This document shows positions 43,701-52,552 of a DNA stretch of 64,000 bases, piece by piece. Positions within the stretch are counted from its first letter, which is position 1. The number at the start of each line of letters is the position of its first letter. The notes beneath the pieces are model-generated. The model did no database searches and was not told the origin of the DNA. It was given only the letters and a program-made list of their open reading frames with translations. The position numbers were made by a program, and so were the translations under genes. Source of the DNA: Aeoliella sp052161615 (lineage in GTDB: Bacteria; Planctomycetota; Planctomycetia; Pirellulales; Lacipirellulaceae); contig NZ_CP197417.1 in NCBI RefSeq assembly GCF_052161615.1, positions 5,642,001 to 5,706,000 on the forward strand. Reading direction: 5' to 3'.

Positions 43701-44353
43701 CCGGGATCGGGATTGTAGAAGAACGGCGAAGCCACCGTGATGGTTCCCGTCGAACCGTCAAAGCTGGCAATGCGCTTGGTCTCAAGCTGCCAGTTGGCAG
43801 TTTGGACGTGCACGAAGGCACCGTCCCAGTAATCGTTTGGCAGGCCGATAAGGGAGTTGTCCCGAATCGTCGTTAAGGAATCACCCTCCGTCTTTGCCCA
43901 TTCGTCCTTATTGAGTTCATTGACGTTTCCACCTTGGTCCGACCAGTGGGCCTCGCTCATCAGTTCGCCATCGACAAACAGGGTCAGCCAGTTACGATCC
44001 TTTCCCGCATTGCCAAACGTTGTCTTGTAGACATTGCCCGCGTGAAGTGTCCACCCGGATAGAAGCTCGGTGGTTGTAACAAGCACTTCTTCGCCGTTGT
44101 ACGCTTCGAAAGTGATCGGCGCTTCGGCGGTGCCTGATCTCAGTAGTTCTACTTGCTCGCGGTACACGCCTTCGCGGATAGAAACGGTGTCGCCCGGTTG
44201 CGCGAAGGTGACGGCACGCTGGATTGTAGCAAATGGCGAGACAAGCGAACCGGTCGTCTGCAAATCGCTGCCACCGATGCCATCGACATAAAACGTTGAT
44301 AGAAGATATCGGGCTTCCAGCAGTTCGACACACAAGCGGCTTCGTCCTGCCAT
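40706..44353 (-). CDS. Large secreted parallel beta-helix protein with CBM6-like and dockerin modules
   Basis: A 1215-residue protein. Residues 9-18 contain LLEARYLLST, the planctomycete-type N-terminal surface signature. DUF1565-like sequence (FYVDGIGGSDLQTTGSLVSP, DTVSIREGVYREQV) opens a right-handed beta-helix over about 30-590 (repeated N-x-I-x-x-N turns). Then come an uncharacterised CBM-like region, a CBM6-like module (about 690-850, YISGVDSGEWIRLDAVDFGAG), one recurrent 110-residue module (LQLIVDPATGQTVLRNN) and a dockerin pair (FNSDGVVNLADYTVWRDQLGA and GDGRINASDYLIWKRQFG). There is no PEP-CTERM end. Likely a polysaccharide lyase or binding protein on the cell surface. The stop lies next to the GH29 start. 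Confidence 0.83.
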   Translation of the reverse strand: MAGRSRLCVELLEARYLLSTFYVDGIGGSDLQTTGSLVSPFATIQRAVTFAQPGDTVSIREGVYREQVELLRSGTAEAPITFEAYNGEEVLVTTTELLSGWTLHAGNVYKTTFGNAGKDRNWLTLFVDGELMSEAHWSDQGGNVNELNKDEWAKTEGDSLTTIRDNSLIGLPNDYWDGAFVHVQTANWQLETKRIASFDGSTGTITVASPFFYNPDPGTWYLIYDSLNALDAPGEWYYDAEADALYLYAPEGGDPDGYSVEAKVRDEGFDLNGHDYIQIKGIDFRSGDLAMQGSDHVLLQGAHVVAPDRGFGPEGSGGARALEVDGDNNIFRDNEFERVWTPTLNVSGADNQIINNYFHHIGYNNSNFAAVQLNTAATRTLISHNTITEVGRAALGGGGGLQTVIQYNDISEVGRISDDGGALYFGNNSLGNMIVRHNVIHDNSNPEAWGIYFDNLSSDVAVHHNITYNVTRGGLANLSNSFVLWFNNTHYGDSLGVTAFRNPNSPDIAAGSRFYNNIFANLDSELTGAGDPAVASNNFFNISTSNFVNAGARDFRLVGTSNAIDIGREIAGITDGFVGAAPDAGALEFGESMWEFGHNFANPPAPEYEWVAVPYSNRVLNPGFEVGLTHWSVTAGTLSTFPGNAWNYGSQGLALFGNNALELSAGGRIEQTISGLAPNTLYEVSAQARLARDLQLENYGMSSGSFSSGSHRNESYISGVDSGEWIRLDAVDFGAGSSLYDRIEIGKSQNSSLSIALRLGNPTSGQLLGTLIVPSGTEGWSMTHADVAAVTGIHDLYVVFLGSGGVNGKFDRLRLLDTNTSERVTLGVSNYDSLGSEASVDIGSAYWKGTSDRFTFVTGPHSTTATLYLEKGNGSFNGYVDFVALNGEVYLPSQATVLQLIVDPATGQTVLRNNTSSLISFDAYSITDTNGSLLPAEWLSLQKQQYDAGIWRETTPNASLIAELTTDSHTTLAPGQTIYLGRVADPALIESLTFDYYLSDTQSVTQGLVLLGDTGAPPLPGDFNSDGVVNLADYTVWRDQLGADVASFATADGNGDGRINASDYLIWKRQFGKSVPVVASTAKTPVADALTAAPITTDAITPDGARVRPGFHSEGIDRVASVGSIGQNSIRSSHSWPTADVDRASAFELRSAELVLFRTMPEVAISADLATLFGISEHHATGRTQLDQARDIAFEEWHQPFLQTFRRGGIQPRLS

Positions 44354-44478
44354 GTACTCATCACTCTCGTTTGAATTGACGCTTCTTACTATCTTCAGCT
44401 CTTCGCGCGGCAAACCTTTGCGCAGACCTCATCTTCGAGATACTTGTCTCCGGGTCGAGCCTGTGCAACTCCACCGAG

Positions 44479-46524
44479 TTAGTCAGCGGGCGCGCCTTCA
44501 CGTTTGGACGACTGGTGGCGAGGTTGGTATGAAGGACGGGCCGCCACTTCCGAAGTCTCAACAGGCCTGATCCAGATGGCCTGCCCGCCGTTTGGTTGCA
44601 ACCTCATCGATAGGCATGATGTGGAATCCACCACCTTGTTCTCAATGCGTATTCTGGTGGAGGTGTTTAATGTTGGATCGTCTTTATAAATGCGAGAGTC
44701 GTATTCCGTCGACGGATCTAGAAAGTCGAGAGGCATTGTCAGTTCACGCTCATTTTCTGCATTCATAGCACCGACAAACCATTCGGTGCCGCTACGTCTT
44801 GCTATGACCGCGTAGTGACCAAGCTTTCCATGGATAACTCGTGTCTCATCCCAGACCGTTGGAACTTTCGCGAAGAATTCGAGCTCAGGCGACTCGACTA
44901 TTCGGCTCCGGTTGGGCATGCCATCCTCACCAACCCGAAGTGGTGTGTCGTACCAGTACACAAACTGCCAAGGGGAGTAGGTGCAGACAGCCTTCGCGAG
45001 CTGATGACCATGGGTCCAATGCTTTTCGACGCGGGAATCAAAATAGCAGATGGTGTGATCGGCGGCCCCGGCTAGATTTCTGGTAAACAACGTGGTGATG
45101 GCTTGGTCGCTGCTCGGCGTGGCCTCATCGCCATACACACCTTCCTGTGTCATCAGATTGGGGTAAGTTCTCGAGTATCCCGTGGGGCGATACTCGTCGT
45201 GAACATCTACCATCAACTGATGATCGGCTGCTTTTCTGACCGCTTCGTGAAGCCATGTGGTCCATTCCTGCGTCTCCGTATTGACGAAGCCGTACTTAAC
45301 GCCAGCTATCCCCCATTTCTTGTAGAGTGGCAGGATATCATCGAGCTGCTTCTCTAGCGCCCGTCGATTGACGTACAGAATTATGCCGATACCCCGTTGG
45401 TTGGCGTAGTCAATAACCCCGTGGAGATCTAGCGGCCCCTGCGAGCGAGCTTTGTCTAACGACACCTGCGTCGCGTCCGAATCATCCGAGTACTCGTGGC
45501 CGTACCATCCGGCGTCGAATTCGATGTAGCTAAAGTTGTTCTTGTGCGCAAAGTCAATACAAGCTTTGGCCCCGTCGGTGGTGAGTGTGATTTCACGCAG
45601 GACCTTGCCGGGTTTAATCCACGAGGTATCTTCGATTGCGCAAGGATCGTTAAGAGTGAGCAAGAGATGATTATTCTCAAGCAGCTCGCCGGCGCTGGTT
45701 CCGAGCATCACAACGCGCCAAGGGGTGCGCAATTCACCGACGGCTTCAACAGGCCCTCCAAGTTGACTAACCACACAATGTGGGTCCTCATGATCTCGGC
45801 GAAGCTGCATGGTGGCATAGTCGACTAGACCTGCTTCGGCGACGGCGGCGAAAAACTGACCATCGGCTTCAATCGTTAACGGGCGTTCAACGCGTCCAGA
45901 TATTCTGCTGAGATGACGGGTTCGATAGCGATCCTGAGCTCGCGGCGCGCACCACGCCACATGGTCAGCGGTGAATCGGAACTTGCTGAGTTCTTCGGCA
46001 ATACGGATCGGAGTGGACTCTTGCGGTCCCGTCAGTGTCACTCGATAGGCAACGCCGGAATCGTAACAACGAAACTCGATCCGCACGCGATGCCCTGATG
46101 CCAGATCAACGGCATCGATACACATGCTGCGATAGTGGTCCCGAATCTCTTCTCGCTCGCCATAAATCGGATTCCAAGTGCTATCGTGGCTAGTTTCCTC
46201 CGACGCTTGGTTCAACTTCAGACGCCTGCCGATAAAGCCACCATCCTTCGACCTGAAGGTGATCTCCGAATCCTCTAGCACCGGCTTGCCTTTGAAAGTG
46301 ACATCGTAGGTCAATTGCGCCGACGCATCGCTCTCTACTAATTCCCAGTCAAGTCGCACGCCCCCGTCGGGCGACTCTAGTGCGGCTGCCCGAACTGGAT
46401 TGCAACAGAAGACGAGGCACAACAGTAGAAGCATCGCATTGAAGGATGGGCCGCGATCACAAGGAGCCAGCGTTGAGTGCACGCGCCGCCGACGGGCTGC
46501 TGGTAGAAAGCCGAACAAGTACAC
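44479..46524 (-). CDS. Glycoside hydrolase family 97 protein
   Basis: A 681-residue protein with a long n-region and a signal peptide (MLLLLCLVFCCNPVRAAA). The N-terminal GH97 beta domain (about 45-300) and the catalytic barrel (DAGWYGHEYSDDSD, IGIILYVNRRALEK, GVKYGFVN, VDVHDEYRPTGYSRTYPNLMTQEGVYGDE) are evident. The retaining GH97 branch has an Asp nucleophile at the position here occupied by Gly (VKYGFVN), which fits the inverting SusB-like alpha-glucosidase branch. The GTG start at 46524 has GAGGG 7 bases upstream. Probably acts on alpha-glucosides or galactosides in the same degradation set as the GH29 and beta-helix genes. Confidence 0.86.
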   Translation of the reverse strand: MYLFGFLPAARRRRVHSTLAPCDRGPSFNAMLLLLCLVFCCNPVRAAALESPDGGVRLDWELVESDASAQLTYDVTFKGKPVLEDSEITFRSKDGGFIGRRLKLNQASEETSHDSTWNPIYGEREEIRDHYRSMCIDAVDLASGHRVRIEFRCYDSGVAYRVTLTGPQESTPIRIAEELSKFRFTADHVAWCAPRAQDRYRTRHLSRISGRVERPLTIEADGQFFAAVAEAGLVDYATMQLRRDHEDPHCVVSQLGGPVEAVGELRTPWRVVMLGTSAGELLENNHLLLTLNDPCAIEDTSWIKPGKVLREITLTTDGAKACIDFAHKNNFSYIEFDAGWYGHEYSDDSDATQVSLDKARSQGPLDLHGVIDYANQRGIGIILYVNRRALEKQLDDILPLYKKWGIAGVKYGFVNTETQEWTTWLHEAVRKAADHQLMVDVHDEYRPTGYSRTYPNLMTQEGVYGDEATPSSDQAITTLFTRNLAGAADHTICYFDSRVEKHWTHGHQLAKAVCTYSPWQFVYWYDTPLRVGEDGMPNRSRIVESPELEFFAKVPTVWDETRVIHGKLGHYAVIARRSGTEWFVGAMNAENERELTMPLDFLDPSTEYDSRIYKDDPTLNTSTRIRIENKVVDSTSCLSMRLQPNGGQAIWIRPVETSEVAARPSYQPRHQSSKREGAPAD

Positions 46525-46581
46525 TCGATATCCCTCTTTTGATTGCCAAGTCGCGTTGCGTCAACGAATTGGAAGGTGAAG

Positions 46582-47070
46582 TTACGGCAGGTCGAAGTCG
46601 ATTTGATTGCTGCCGCTGTTGACAGTAGCGGTAAGCCCGGAAGTTTCGACCATTGAGTACTTGGCGGGCACTAGGTCCTTGGGGGGAGATGTTGTTTTGC
46701 CGATCGGCTCCGCCATTGCTTCGTCAGCTAGTGACTTTGCTTGCTGGACATCGCCGGGTTGGACGGCTTCTCTGGCCTCCACAGTTACCGTGTACTCGCC
46801 GACTACTACACCATCTCCAGGCTCTTTGCGCGAGAGCGTGTAGCTACCATCGGCCTTGATGTTACCGACAGCCGGCCGGCCTCCTTGAGTCGGGTAGAAT
46901 GTGACCGTGCCGGTTGGTACTGGTGTCCCCTTGTAGGTTACGTGCCCATGTACCGGTGCAACTTCCGGTCCGTTGTCACAGCCTGTACTGAGCGCAAAAA
47001 TCCCCGCCAGCACAAGGACACTAAGCGTCCTGAATGGAGTTGAGAATTTGTATCTTGAGCCGAAGGCCAT
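46582..47070 (-). CDS. Small lipoprotein with transthyretin-like fold
   Basis: A 162-residue lipoprotein with lipobox LSTGC and a beta domain of the type VHGHVTYKGTPVPTGTVTFYPTQGG. It belongs to the same class as the protein at 36463 and lies 63 bases downstream of a DUF1559 gene on the same strand. An upstream TTG could extend it by five residues. Confidence 0.75.
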   Translation of the reverse strand: MAFGSRYKFSTPFRTLSVLVLAGIFALSTGCDNGPEVAPVHGHVTYKGTPVPTGTVTFYPTQGGRPAVGNIKADGSYTLSRKEPGDGVVVGEYTVTVEAREAVQPGDVQQAKSLADEAMAEPIGKTTSPPKDLVPAKYSMVETSGLTATVNSGSNQIDFDLP

Positions 47071-47133
47071 AGTCGTTGAATCCAAGTCTTTAAGAGCACC
47101 CGTCGGTCGCTACCCGTTGGAACGTCGTTGCCA

Positions 47134-48204
47134 TCAATCGACTGAGGCAACTGGTTCGCCACCCCCGAATGTCGCAACTGCTTCCAGAACGGCTTGGTCG
47201 ATCGACTCGTTGATTGCCTGAACGTGCCCATCGACGAAAACGAAGTGCACGTTGCCACCCGGATGTTCGCTGCTGAAGCAGGGTTGGTTGCCCTCCACAG
47301 ATGCCAATTGTGGGTTGATCCATTGGGTGTTGAGGCCTTTGTCGACACTGCGAAGTGCCCGTCCGTAGCCATGAGTCGTGACATCCTTGGGCCTTCCACC
47401 GCCTCCATGCCACCAGCACGCGGGCCCACCGCAGGTTTCGTTGCCAGGGCCGTAAGTCGCATCAACGCACCCATCGTCTTCGCCGCGTAGATACCCCGGC
47501 CAGTTCGGCGGACCTCCGTCGAAGGTAGGGCTCAAGGATTCGCCAACGGCGAGCGTGTTCGAAGTGCCATCGAGGACCCTGCGGAGTGCGAGAGGACGGC
47601 CGATGATGAACACGCCATCGGTGAAGACATCGCCCCGGTTGGTGGTTGCTGCGGGCTGACGCTCTGGAGGCGGAACTGAAGGACGAGTTCGAGCGCCACC
47701 GGTTACACCCCAATAGTCACGACGAGCCTCCACACCCTGCCACATGGAAGTGCTAGGGCAGATGTAAAGTGGAATTCTTAGGTCTACGAGCCCGCTCTGG
47801 GCGCTGGTGATCACCATCCATGCCCAACCTGTCCCGTTGGTACGTTGGTCGAGCAACGCCGTGACCCTACTGTCCACCGTGCCTTGCTCGAGGTAGGGAA
47901 AGATGGTTACGTACATTCCAATTCCGCGGCATCCCTGAGCAGTGCAATCCTTGTCGACATCGACTTCGGTTCCGGCCGGCAGACGAGCATGTGCTGATTC
48001 GTAGTTGAGAAGGCCCAGGCCAATCTGTTTCAGATTGTTCTTGCATTGGTTGGCACGGGCAGCCTCACGCGCTGCCTGCACGGCAGGTAAGAGCAACGCC
48101 ACCAGAATGCCGATAATCGCGATAACCACCAATAGCTCGACGAGCGTGAAGGCCGCGAACCCGCGGCGTCGTTCGGAGCCCGATTCTTTCCGTAGACAAC
48201 GCAT
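47134..48204 (-). CDS. DUF1559 prepilin-like protein
   Basis: A 356-residue protein with the prepilin N-terminus FAAFTLVELLVVIAIIGILVALLLPAVQAAREAAR and the DUF1559 domain (NNLKQIGLGLLNYES, ENLV-like region, FVDGHVQAINE at the end). GGAG precedes the ATG at 48202-48204. It heads a pair with the downstream small lipoprotein. Confidence 0.92.
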   Translation of the reverse strand: MRCLRKESGSERRRGFAAFTLVELLVVIAIIGILVALLLPAVQAAREAARANQCKNNLKQIGLGLLNYESAHARLPAGTEVDVDKDCTAQGCRGIGMYVTIFPYLEQGTVDSRVTALLDQRTNGTGWAWMVITSAQSGLVDLRIPLYICPSTSMWQGVEARRDYWGVTGGARTRPSVPPPERQPAATTNRGDVFTDGVFIIGRPLALRRVLDGTSNTLAVGESLSPTFDGGPPNWPGYLRGEDDGCVDATYGPGNETCGGPACWWHGGGGRPKDVTTHGYGRALRSVDKGLNTQWINPQLASVEGNQPCFSSEHPGGNVHFVFVDGHVQAINESIDQAVLEAVATFGGGEPVASVD

Positions 48205-48274
48205 TTACTTTTCTCCAAGTTCCATGACCCGCAGGAATAACGCACGCGGGCAATTCTTAAGTGGGGTCGGCCAT

Positions 48275-48346
48275 GGCTACCGCAAGAAGGCTTCCCTCCT
48301 CGCGGCAGCCTGGATTCTGGTGGGGGCTGCCCGATCCCCACCAGAA
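48275..48346 (-). terminator. Two adjacent hairpins in the gap between the two-unit PEP-CTERM gene and DUF1559
   Basis: A hairpin of GGCTACCGCAAGAAGG (48275-48290) with CCTCCTCGCGGCAGCC (48295-48310; three mismatches) is followed by a perfect 11-bp one: TTCTGGTGGGG (48315-48325) with CCCCACCAGAA (48336-48346). It lies downstream of the two-unit PEP-CTERM gene. No T-run, so a processing or attenuator structure is also possible. Confidence 0.5.
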
Positions 48347-48388
48347 CACGGCCGGCTGAATTCGTGAAGCAGTTGCCACTTTCGTTTA

Positions 48389-50710
48389 CTAGCGGACGGT
48401 AAGAAACCGCTTGCGACCATAGGTCATCAACGCGAGCCCAGCAAACGCACAGACCGTCAGTGTGGCAGGCTCAGGCACCGGTGCACTATTCACCGACGCA
48501 CTTGCTCCTGCGCCACTCTGAGATCCGAAGTTCGCTTTCCAAAGATCGTAGTCACCTGTGTCCACGCCAGGATTTCCATCGCCGGCACCCATCAGTGCGT
48601 CGTCGGTCGCCGCCCCGAGGTTATCTCGCCAAACGGTATAGTCAGCGAGATTGACCACCAAGTCTCCATTGAAATCTCCGAGAAGCACTGTCGGGATGTT
48701 GATGTACTTCACAAAACCAGCTCGGCTGACTTCTGCAGTTCCACCGAGTATGAAATTGAAGCTTAGATCGCCATTGGCTGAGACTAGCGACGCTGGGCTG
48801 GGGTCGACAACAATTCCTAGGTCGATTCCAAGGCTGCTGGCCGCCATGCTGGAAGCAAGCAACATGCCATTGCCCGATAGGTCCAGAGCACCCAGGCCGC
48901 TTCCATCGGGGACGGCAGGTCCCGTTTGAAAGGAACCGCCAAGCCCCGTATAGCCGGATCCCACGTTGAGTAGGCCCAAGCTTGACTCGATCGTGTAGCC
49001 CGTGATGGTCAAGTCATTTGACGATTCGTTCTCTAGATATGCTCTGCCATTCGCTAGGTCGACAGTGACTCCGATGTTGTTGAATATCTTCTCACCAACA
49101 AACTCGACGGATCCATTGCGAGTGATTCCGGCAACTTGGTCGTAGTAGACCAGCGACAAGTCATTCGCTTCGACATCTACTCCCAGGGCCAATTCAGCCA
49201 GCACGGAGGATGGAACGTAGGCATTGCCGAGTGCGAAAGAGACCGTGTTGTTCGCAACGGCACCAGCGGTGGATACGCCACTGGAGTTCGCTTCGGCGAG
49301 AGAGCCGCTTCCGGGCGTGCCAAGAACAACCCAATCGGTCTCGGTATCTCTCATTCCGTTCCAAGAGGCATCTGCTAAGGTGCCACGTTGAGAAGCGACC
49401 TGATACCCCGCGAAATCGACGGCCGAAGCGTCGGCCCCCGTCAGCGACAAGGCTCCGCTTTGCCGGTCGACTTGAAGCTTTAGTTGCTGGGCGAAAAGCG
49501 GACCGCCAGAGGCACAACAAAGGAGTGTCACCATGGTTGTTAGTGCGAAGAGGCGGCAAGGGAGCGTGCGACGCAGGCGAACCACTCCCGCTGCCACGAT
49601 CACGCCAACAAGCAGCGAGGATGCTGGTTCGGGAACGGACGTCATGCCGAGTGACGCGAGTGCTTGGGCCTGCATGGCTGGCGAAGCCACGTCGAGCCAC
49701 TCCTGGAAGTCGTTGAGGTCGACTTGTCGGTCGCCATTGAGATCACCAAGATTGCGAGCCGTGACATTCTTCGTAAGGTTATCTCGGAGCAGGTTAAAGT
49801 CTTCCATATCGACGACCCCAGAACCATCGACATCGCCGGCGAGCACCGCGCTAGTTGCGACGCCAGATGCATTCGTTCCCGAGTTGCCGGCCGCTGCGAT
49901 CGCAGCCACCTGGGCTGGTGTTAAAGCCGAACCATACACTGCGAGATCATCCAGCAGGCCGACAAAGTTGCGATTGAGGGCTTCGCTTCCAATTCGCCAG
50001 GAACCGCTCGATATGAACTTCGCGATACCGGTGTCGAGGCTGACCGAGGTCTGAACGCCATCCAAGTACATCCGTCGCGGAACGAGGAAATCGTCTACCG
50101 TAGTCTGATCTGCCCCCCACACCATAGCGACGTGGTGCCACTGGCCAATTGGCAGACTACCATTGGCCGACTGTACGCCGGCGCCACTCAAACGCGAGTC
50201 GAGTCGCAAGTTGCCGCGATCGTAGGCCAGGCCCCAGTTTTGGTTGAGCTCATCCACGCCGGGATTCGCGCTGGTTCGGTCGGTGACTTCACTAGACATC
50301 AACACCCCTTGGTAGCTGCTGCCCCCGCCAAAAGAGTAGATCCAAGCCGAGAAGGTGATTCCCGTTCCAGGCGTGGCGTCCACCGCGTCTGGCAAAGCGA
50401 TCGTGTTGCTGATCTCCGAAAGCGACGCAATCTGAAAGTAGTCACTCGCGGTCCCCGCCAGGCGAACGGCACCCCCAATCTTGCCTCGTGTGTACGACAG
50501 GCCGTCTGCGTTCGTGTCTGCCCACACCGCATCGCTTACTCCACCCGAGGTTTGAGTGTCGTTGATGGTGGTTTGCGTGTAGTCGTTCAAGTGATCATCG
50601 AAAGTCCAATGGGCAATTGGCGTTTGTGCCACCGTCGTCGCCACCATCGCCCCCAGAGCGAGAGACCAAATGGCGACACTTCTCGTGTATTGCAGAGCCA
50701 AGAGTGTCAT
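48389..50710 (-). CDS. Two-unit PEP-CTERM fusion protein (LamG-dockerin plus recurrent-module-dockerin)
   Basis: A 773-residue open frame (counting from the ATG at 50710, preceded by AAAGG; a start at 50728 adds six residues). Unit 1 (to about residue 381): signal peptide, LamG-like domain (GLLDDLAVYGSALTPAQV near 258-275), dockerin pair (DVDGSGVVDMEDFNLLRDNL, LNGDRQVDLNDFQEWLD) and VPEPASSLLVG plus hydrophobic helix and RLRR. Unit 2 begins at once with a signal-like segment (RRTLPCRLFALTTM, then ASGGPLFAQ), two copies of the recurrent module (LKLQVDRQSG, IGVTVDLANG), a dockerin pair and a final VPEPATLTV sorting signal. No stop separates the two. Confidence 0.82.
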   Translation of the reverse strand: MTLLALQYTRSVAIWSLALGAMVATTVAQTPIAHWTFDDHLNDYTQTTINDTQTSGGVSDAVWADTNADGLSYTRGKIGGAVRLAGTASDYFQIASLSEISNTIALPDAVDATPGTGITFSAWIYSFGGGSSYQGVLMSSEVTDRTSANPGVDELNQNWGLAYDRGNLRLDSRLSGAGVQSANGSLPIGQWHHVAMVWGADQTTVDDFLVPRRMYLDGVQTSVSLDTGIAKFISSGSWRIGSEALNRNFVGLLDDLAVYGSALTPAQVAAIAAAGNSGTNASGVATSAVLAGDVDGSGVVDMEDFNLLRDNLTKNVTARNLGDLNGDRQVDLNDFQEWLDVASPAMQAQALASLGMTSVPEPASSLLVGVIVAAGVVRLRRTLPCRLFALTTMVTLLCCASGGPLFAQQLKLQVDRQSGALSLTGADASAVDFAGYQVASQRGTLADASWNGMRDTETDWVVLGTPGSGSLAEANSSGVSTAGAVANNTVSFALGNAYVPSSVLAELALGVDVEANDLSLVYYDQVAGITRNGSVEFVGEKIFNNIGVTVDLANGRAYLENESSNDLTITGYTIESSLGLLNVGSGYTGLGGSFQTGPAVPDGSGLGALDLSGNGMLLASSMAASSLGIDLGIVVDPSPASLVSANGDLSFNFILGGTAEVSRAGFVKYINIPTVLLGDFNGDLVVNLADYTVWRDNLGAATDDALMGAGDGNPGVDTGDYDLWKANFGSQSGAGASASVNSAPVPEPATLTVCAFAGLALMTYGRKRFLTVR

Positions 50711-50769
50711 TTTGTGAGCCTTTAGCATTCTTGAATCGAACAGAGTGCGAAGTACAGAGTTAGTCCAAA

Positions 50770-51873
50770 CTAGCGATTGGTGGACCGGCGGACCGCGAAA
50801 GCAGAACCGATGGTCGAGAGAACGAGAAGCAGAAACGTCGAGGGCTCGGGCACGGCGTGCACAAGGGCGGACGATCCCGGAATAGGACCCTTAGTAGCCT
50901 GCTTCCAATCGCCATAGTCGTCGAAGTCGATGACGTTGTCGTTGACCAAGTCGCCGTCGATGCGACCCAAGGTCACACCCTCTGCGAAGCCATCACGTCC
51001 GAAGTTGGCGCGGATAATCTCGAAGTCTGCCTGGTCCACGAACCCATCGTCATTGGCGTCGCCGGCCGGCGGTGGCATCGGTGCTTCGAGGCCGATGCCT
51101 AGCAAGCCGTTGGTATAGATAGACTGAATTTCGGAAGCTGACAGCGCGGTTTCCCAAACCGCAACCTCATCTACCTGTCCAAGGAGTTCGCGACCTGCGC
51201 AGCACGCTTCGTCGCCAATGTGCAGGGCCCACCCCGACAGACCACCGTTGTAGTCATCCCGAACACCTGAAGTCCCAGCATTTCCAACGTCGACCCCATC
51301 AATGAAGAAATCGCGGAGGCTGCGGTCGGCGGTCCAGGTCATCGCAATGTGCTGCCATTGGTCGGTCGCCACCGTGCCGGCGGGTCCATTCTTGCCGGTT
51401 GACGATCCTGCTCCTTCAGCGGGGGCATCGTAGCGGAACTCATATACCGGCGCGTTAGAGACGCCCTTTACCGCCAATCCCCAGGTATTCGCGGGATTCT
51501 TAATTAAGAAGATACCCTTGTATCCCGTGGTCGGGGGAGCAGGAAGCTTTACCCAAGCCGACAGCGTAAAGGCGTCGACTCCATTGGTGAGGGCGTCGCT
51601 GAGCGTGACGAGTGATGAAGCGCCATCTAAGTTCAGAGCCCCACCGATTAGACCGGGGGTCCAACCGATGCTGCCTTGATTTTGCGTGGCCGTTTGCGCC
51701 CCTTCTAGCACGGCAGAATCTTCGGCGGTGCTGCCTGTCCCTTCGTCGAATCGGTAGAGCGCTACCAACTTTTCCTTTTGAATATCGATGGTAACCGCGG
51801 TGGCCAGGCCGCCAGCCATGAAACTGACTCCTATAGCTAGGAGGATTAGCGAAGATCTAAACCACTGAGACAT
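50770..51873 (-). CDS. LamG-dockerin-PEP-CTERM surface protein
   Basis: A 367-residue secreted protein: signal peptide (SLILLAIGVSFMAGGLATA), LamG/ConA-like domain (about 25-235, KLVALYRFDEGTGST, then LLGQVDEVAVWETALSASEIQ), dockerin pair (DANDDGFVDQADFEIIRANF, GDLVNDNVIDFDDYGDWKQ) and VPEPSTFLLLVL with a basic tail. It is a single-unit relative of unit 1 of the following two-unit gene, on the same strand. GGAGG precedes the ATG. Confidence 0.85.
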   Translation of the reverse strand: MSQWFRSSLILLAIGVSFMAGGLATAVTIDIQKEKLVALYRFDEGTGSTAEDSAVLEGAQTATQNQGSIGWTPGLIGGALNLDGASSLVTLSDALTNGVDAFTLSAWVKLPAPPTTGYKGIFLIKNPANTWGLAVKGVSNAPVYEFRYDAPAEGAGSSTGKNGPAGTVATDQWQHIAMTWTADRSLRDFFIDGVDVGNAGTSGVRDDYNGGLSGWALHIGDEACCAGRELLGQVDEVAVWETALSASEIQSIYTNGLLGIGLEAPMPPPAGDANDDGFVDQADFEIIRANFGRDGFAEGVTLGRIDGDLVNDNVIDFDDYGDWKQATKGPIPGSSALVHAVPEPSTFLLLVLSTIGSAFAVRRSTNR

Positions 51874-52552
51874 CTGTCGCCTCCGACTAAGTTGCGAAAA
51901 TGGACTATGAACTCGAAGACAAGCGACGACCGATTCACGATTCCGCTATTAGGGCGCCTCCACCGGGGCACCTCGTCAATCAACCGGCCGAAAGAAAGCG
52001 ACGAAACACACCTGATAACGCGATATCCAAGGCGGTTTGGATACGTGCAACGGAACGGACTGAGTCACGCGACAGACGGTCCGACATCTCCGCCTCTAGG
52101 AACCAGCTGAAAAGAGTAATGGAAGCACCCAGCCCAAGCGGCGACTAGGCTCTTTTCACACTTCGAGTGGTGGGGTACTCGGAACGGAGTACTCCCGGAA
52201 GAGTCAACATGGCCGCCTGGCCTACCCCAGAGATGTCCAGTGGCCCACCTTTTTCATTCGAAGCGGAAAGAAACTGTGAGAAACTGTGAGATTTGCAGAT
52301 GGGAGGCGATCTCCAGATGGGCGGCGGCGGAGTTCCGCACGCCGGGCGTCCTCGACGGAGCGCGCTGTGTTACAATCAGCGGAAAATACCCGCAGTCTCG
52401 TATTAGTTGCATTTAGGTCGAATTCCGCGGATGAAAATAATCTGCGACCGGACGTAACCCATTGGGAATGTAGTCGCCGTGCTTGTGTAATGGCTACTTC
52501 CTACCTCCTAAGACTGCTCTGACTTATCTTATCCAGCGACAAGGCGTGGCAG
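51874..52552. other. Intergenic region before the second ECF sigma gene
   Basis: About 680 bases without a gene. An inverted repeat GGGGTACTC (52172-52180) / GAGTACTCC (52187-52195) and a tandem direct repeat of AAACTGTGAG (52271-52290) are visible. These could be control sites for the sigma-FecR operon that begins at 52553. Confidence 0.5.

Noticed and set aside
52271..52290. Tandem AAACTGTGAG repeat as a possible CRISPR or satellite
   Set aside because: Only two direct copies of 10 bases without spacers; far too short for an array. No CRISPR array was found in the window.
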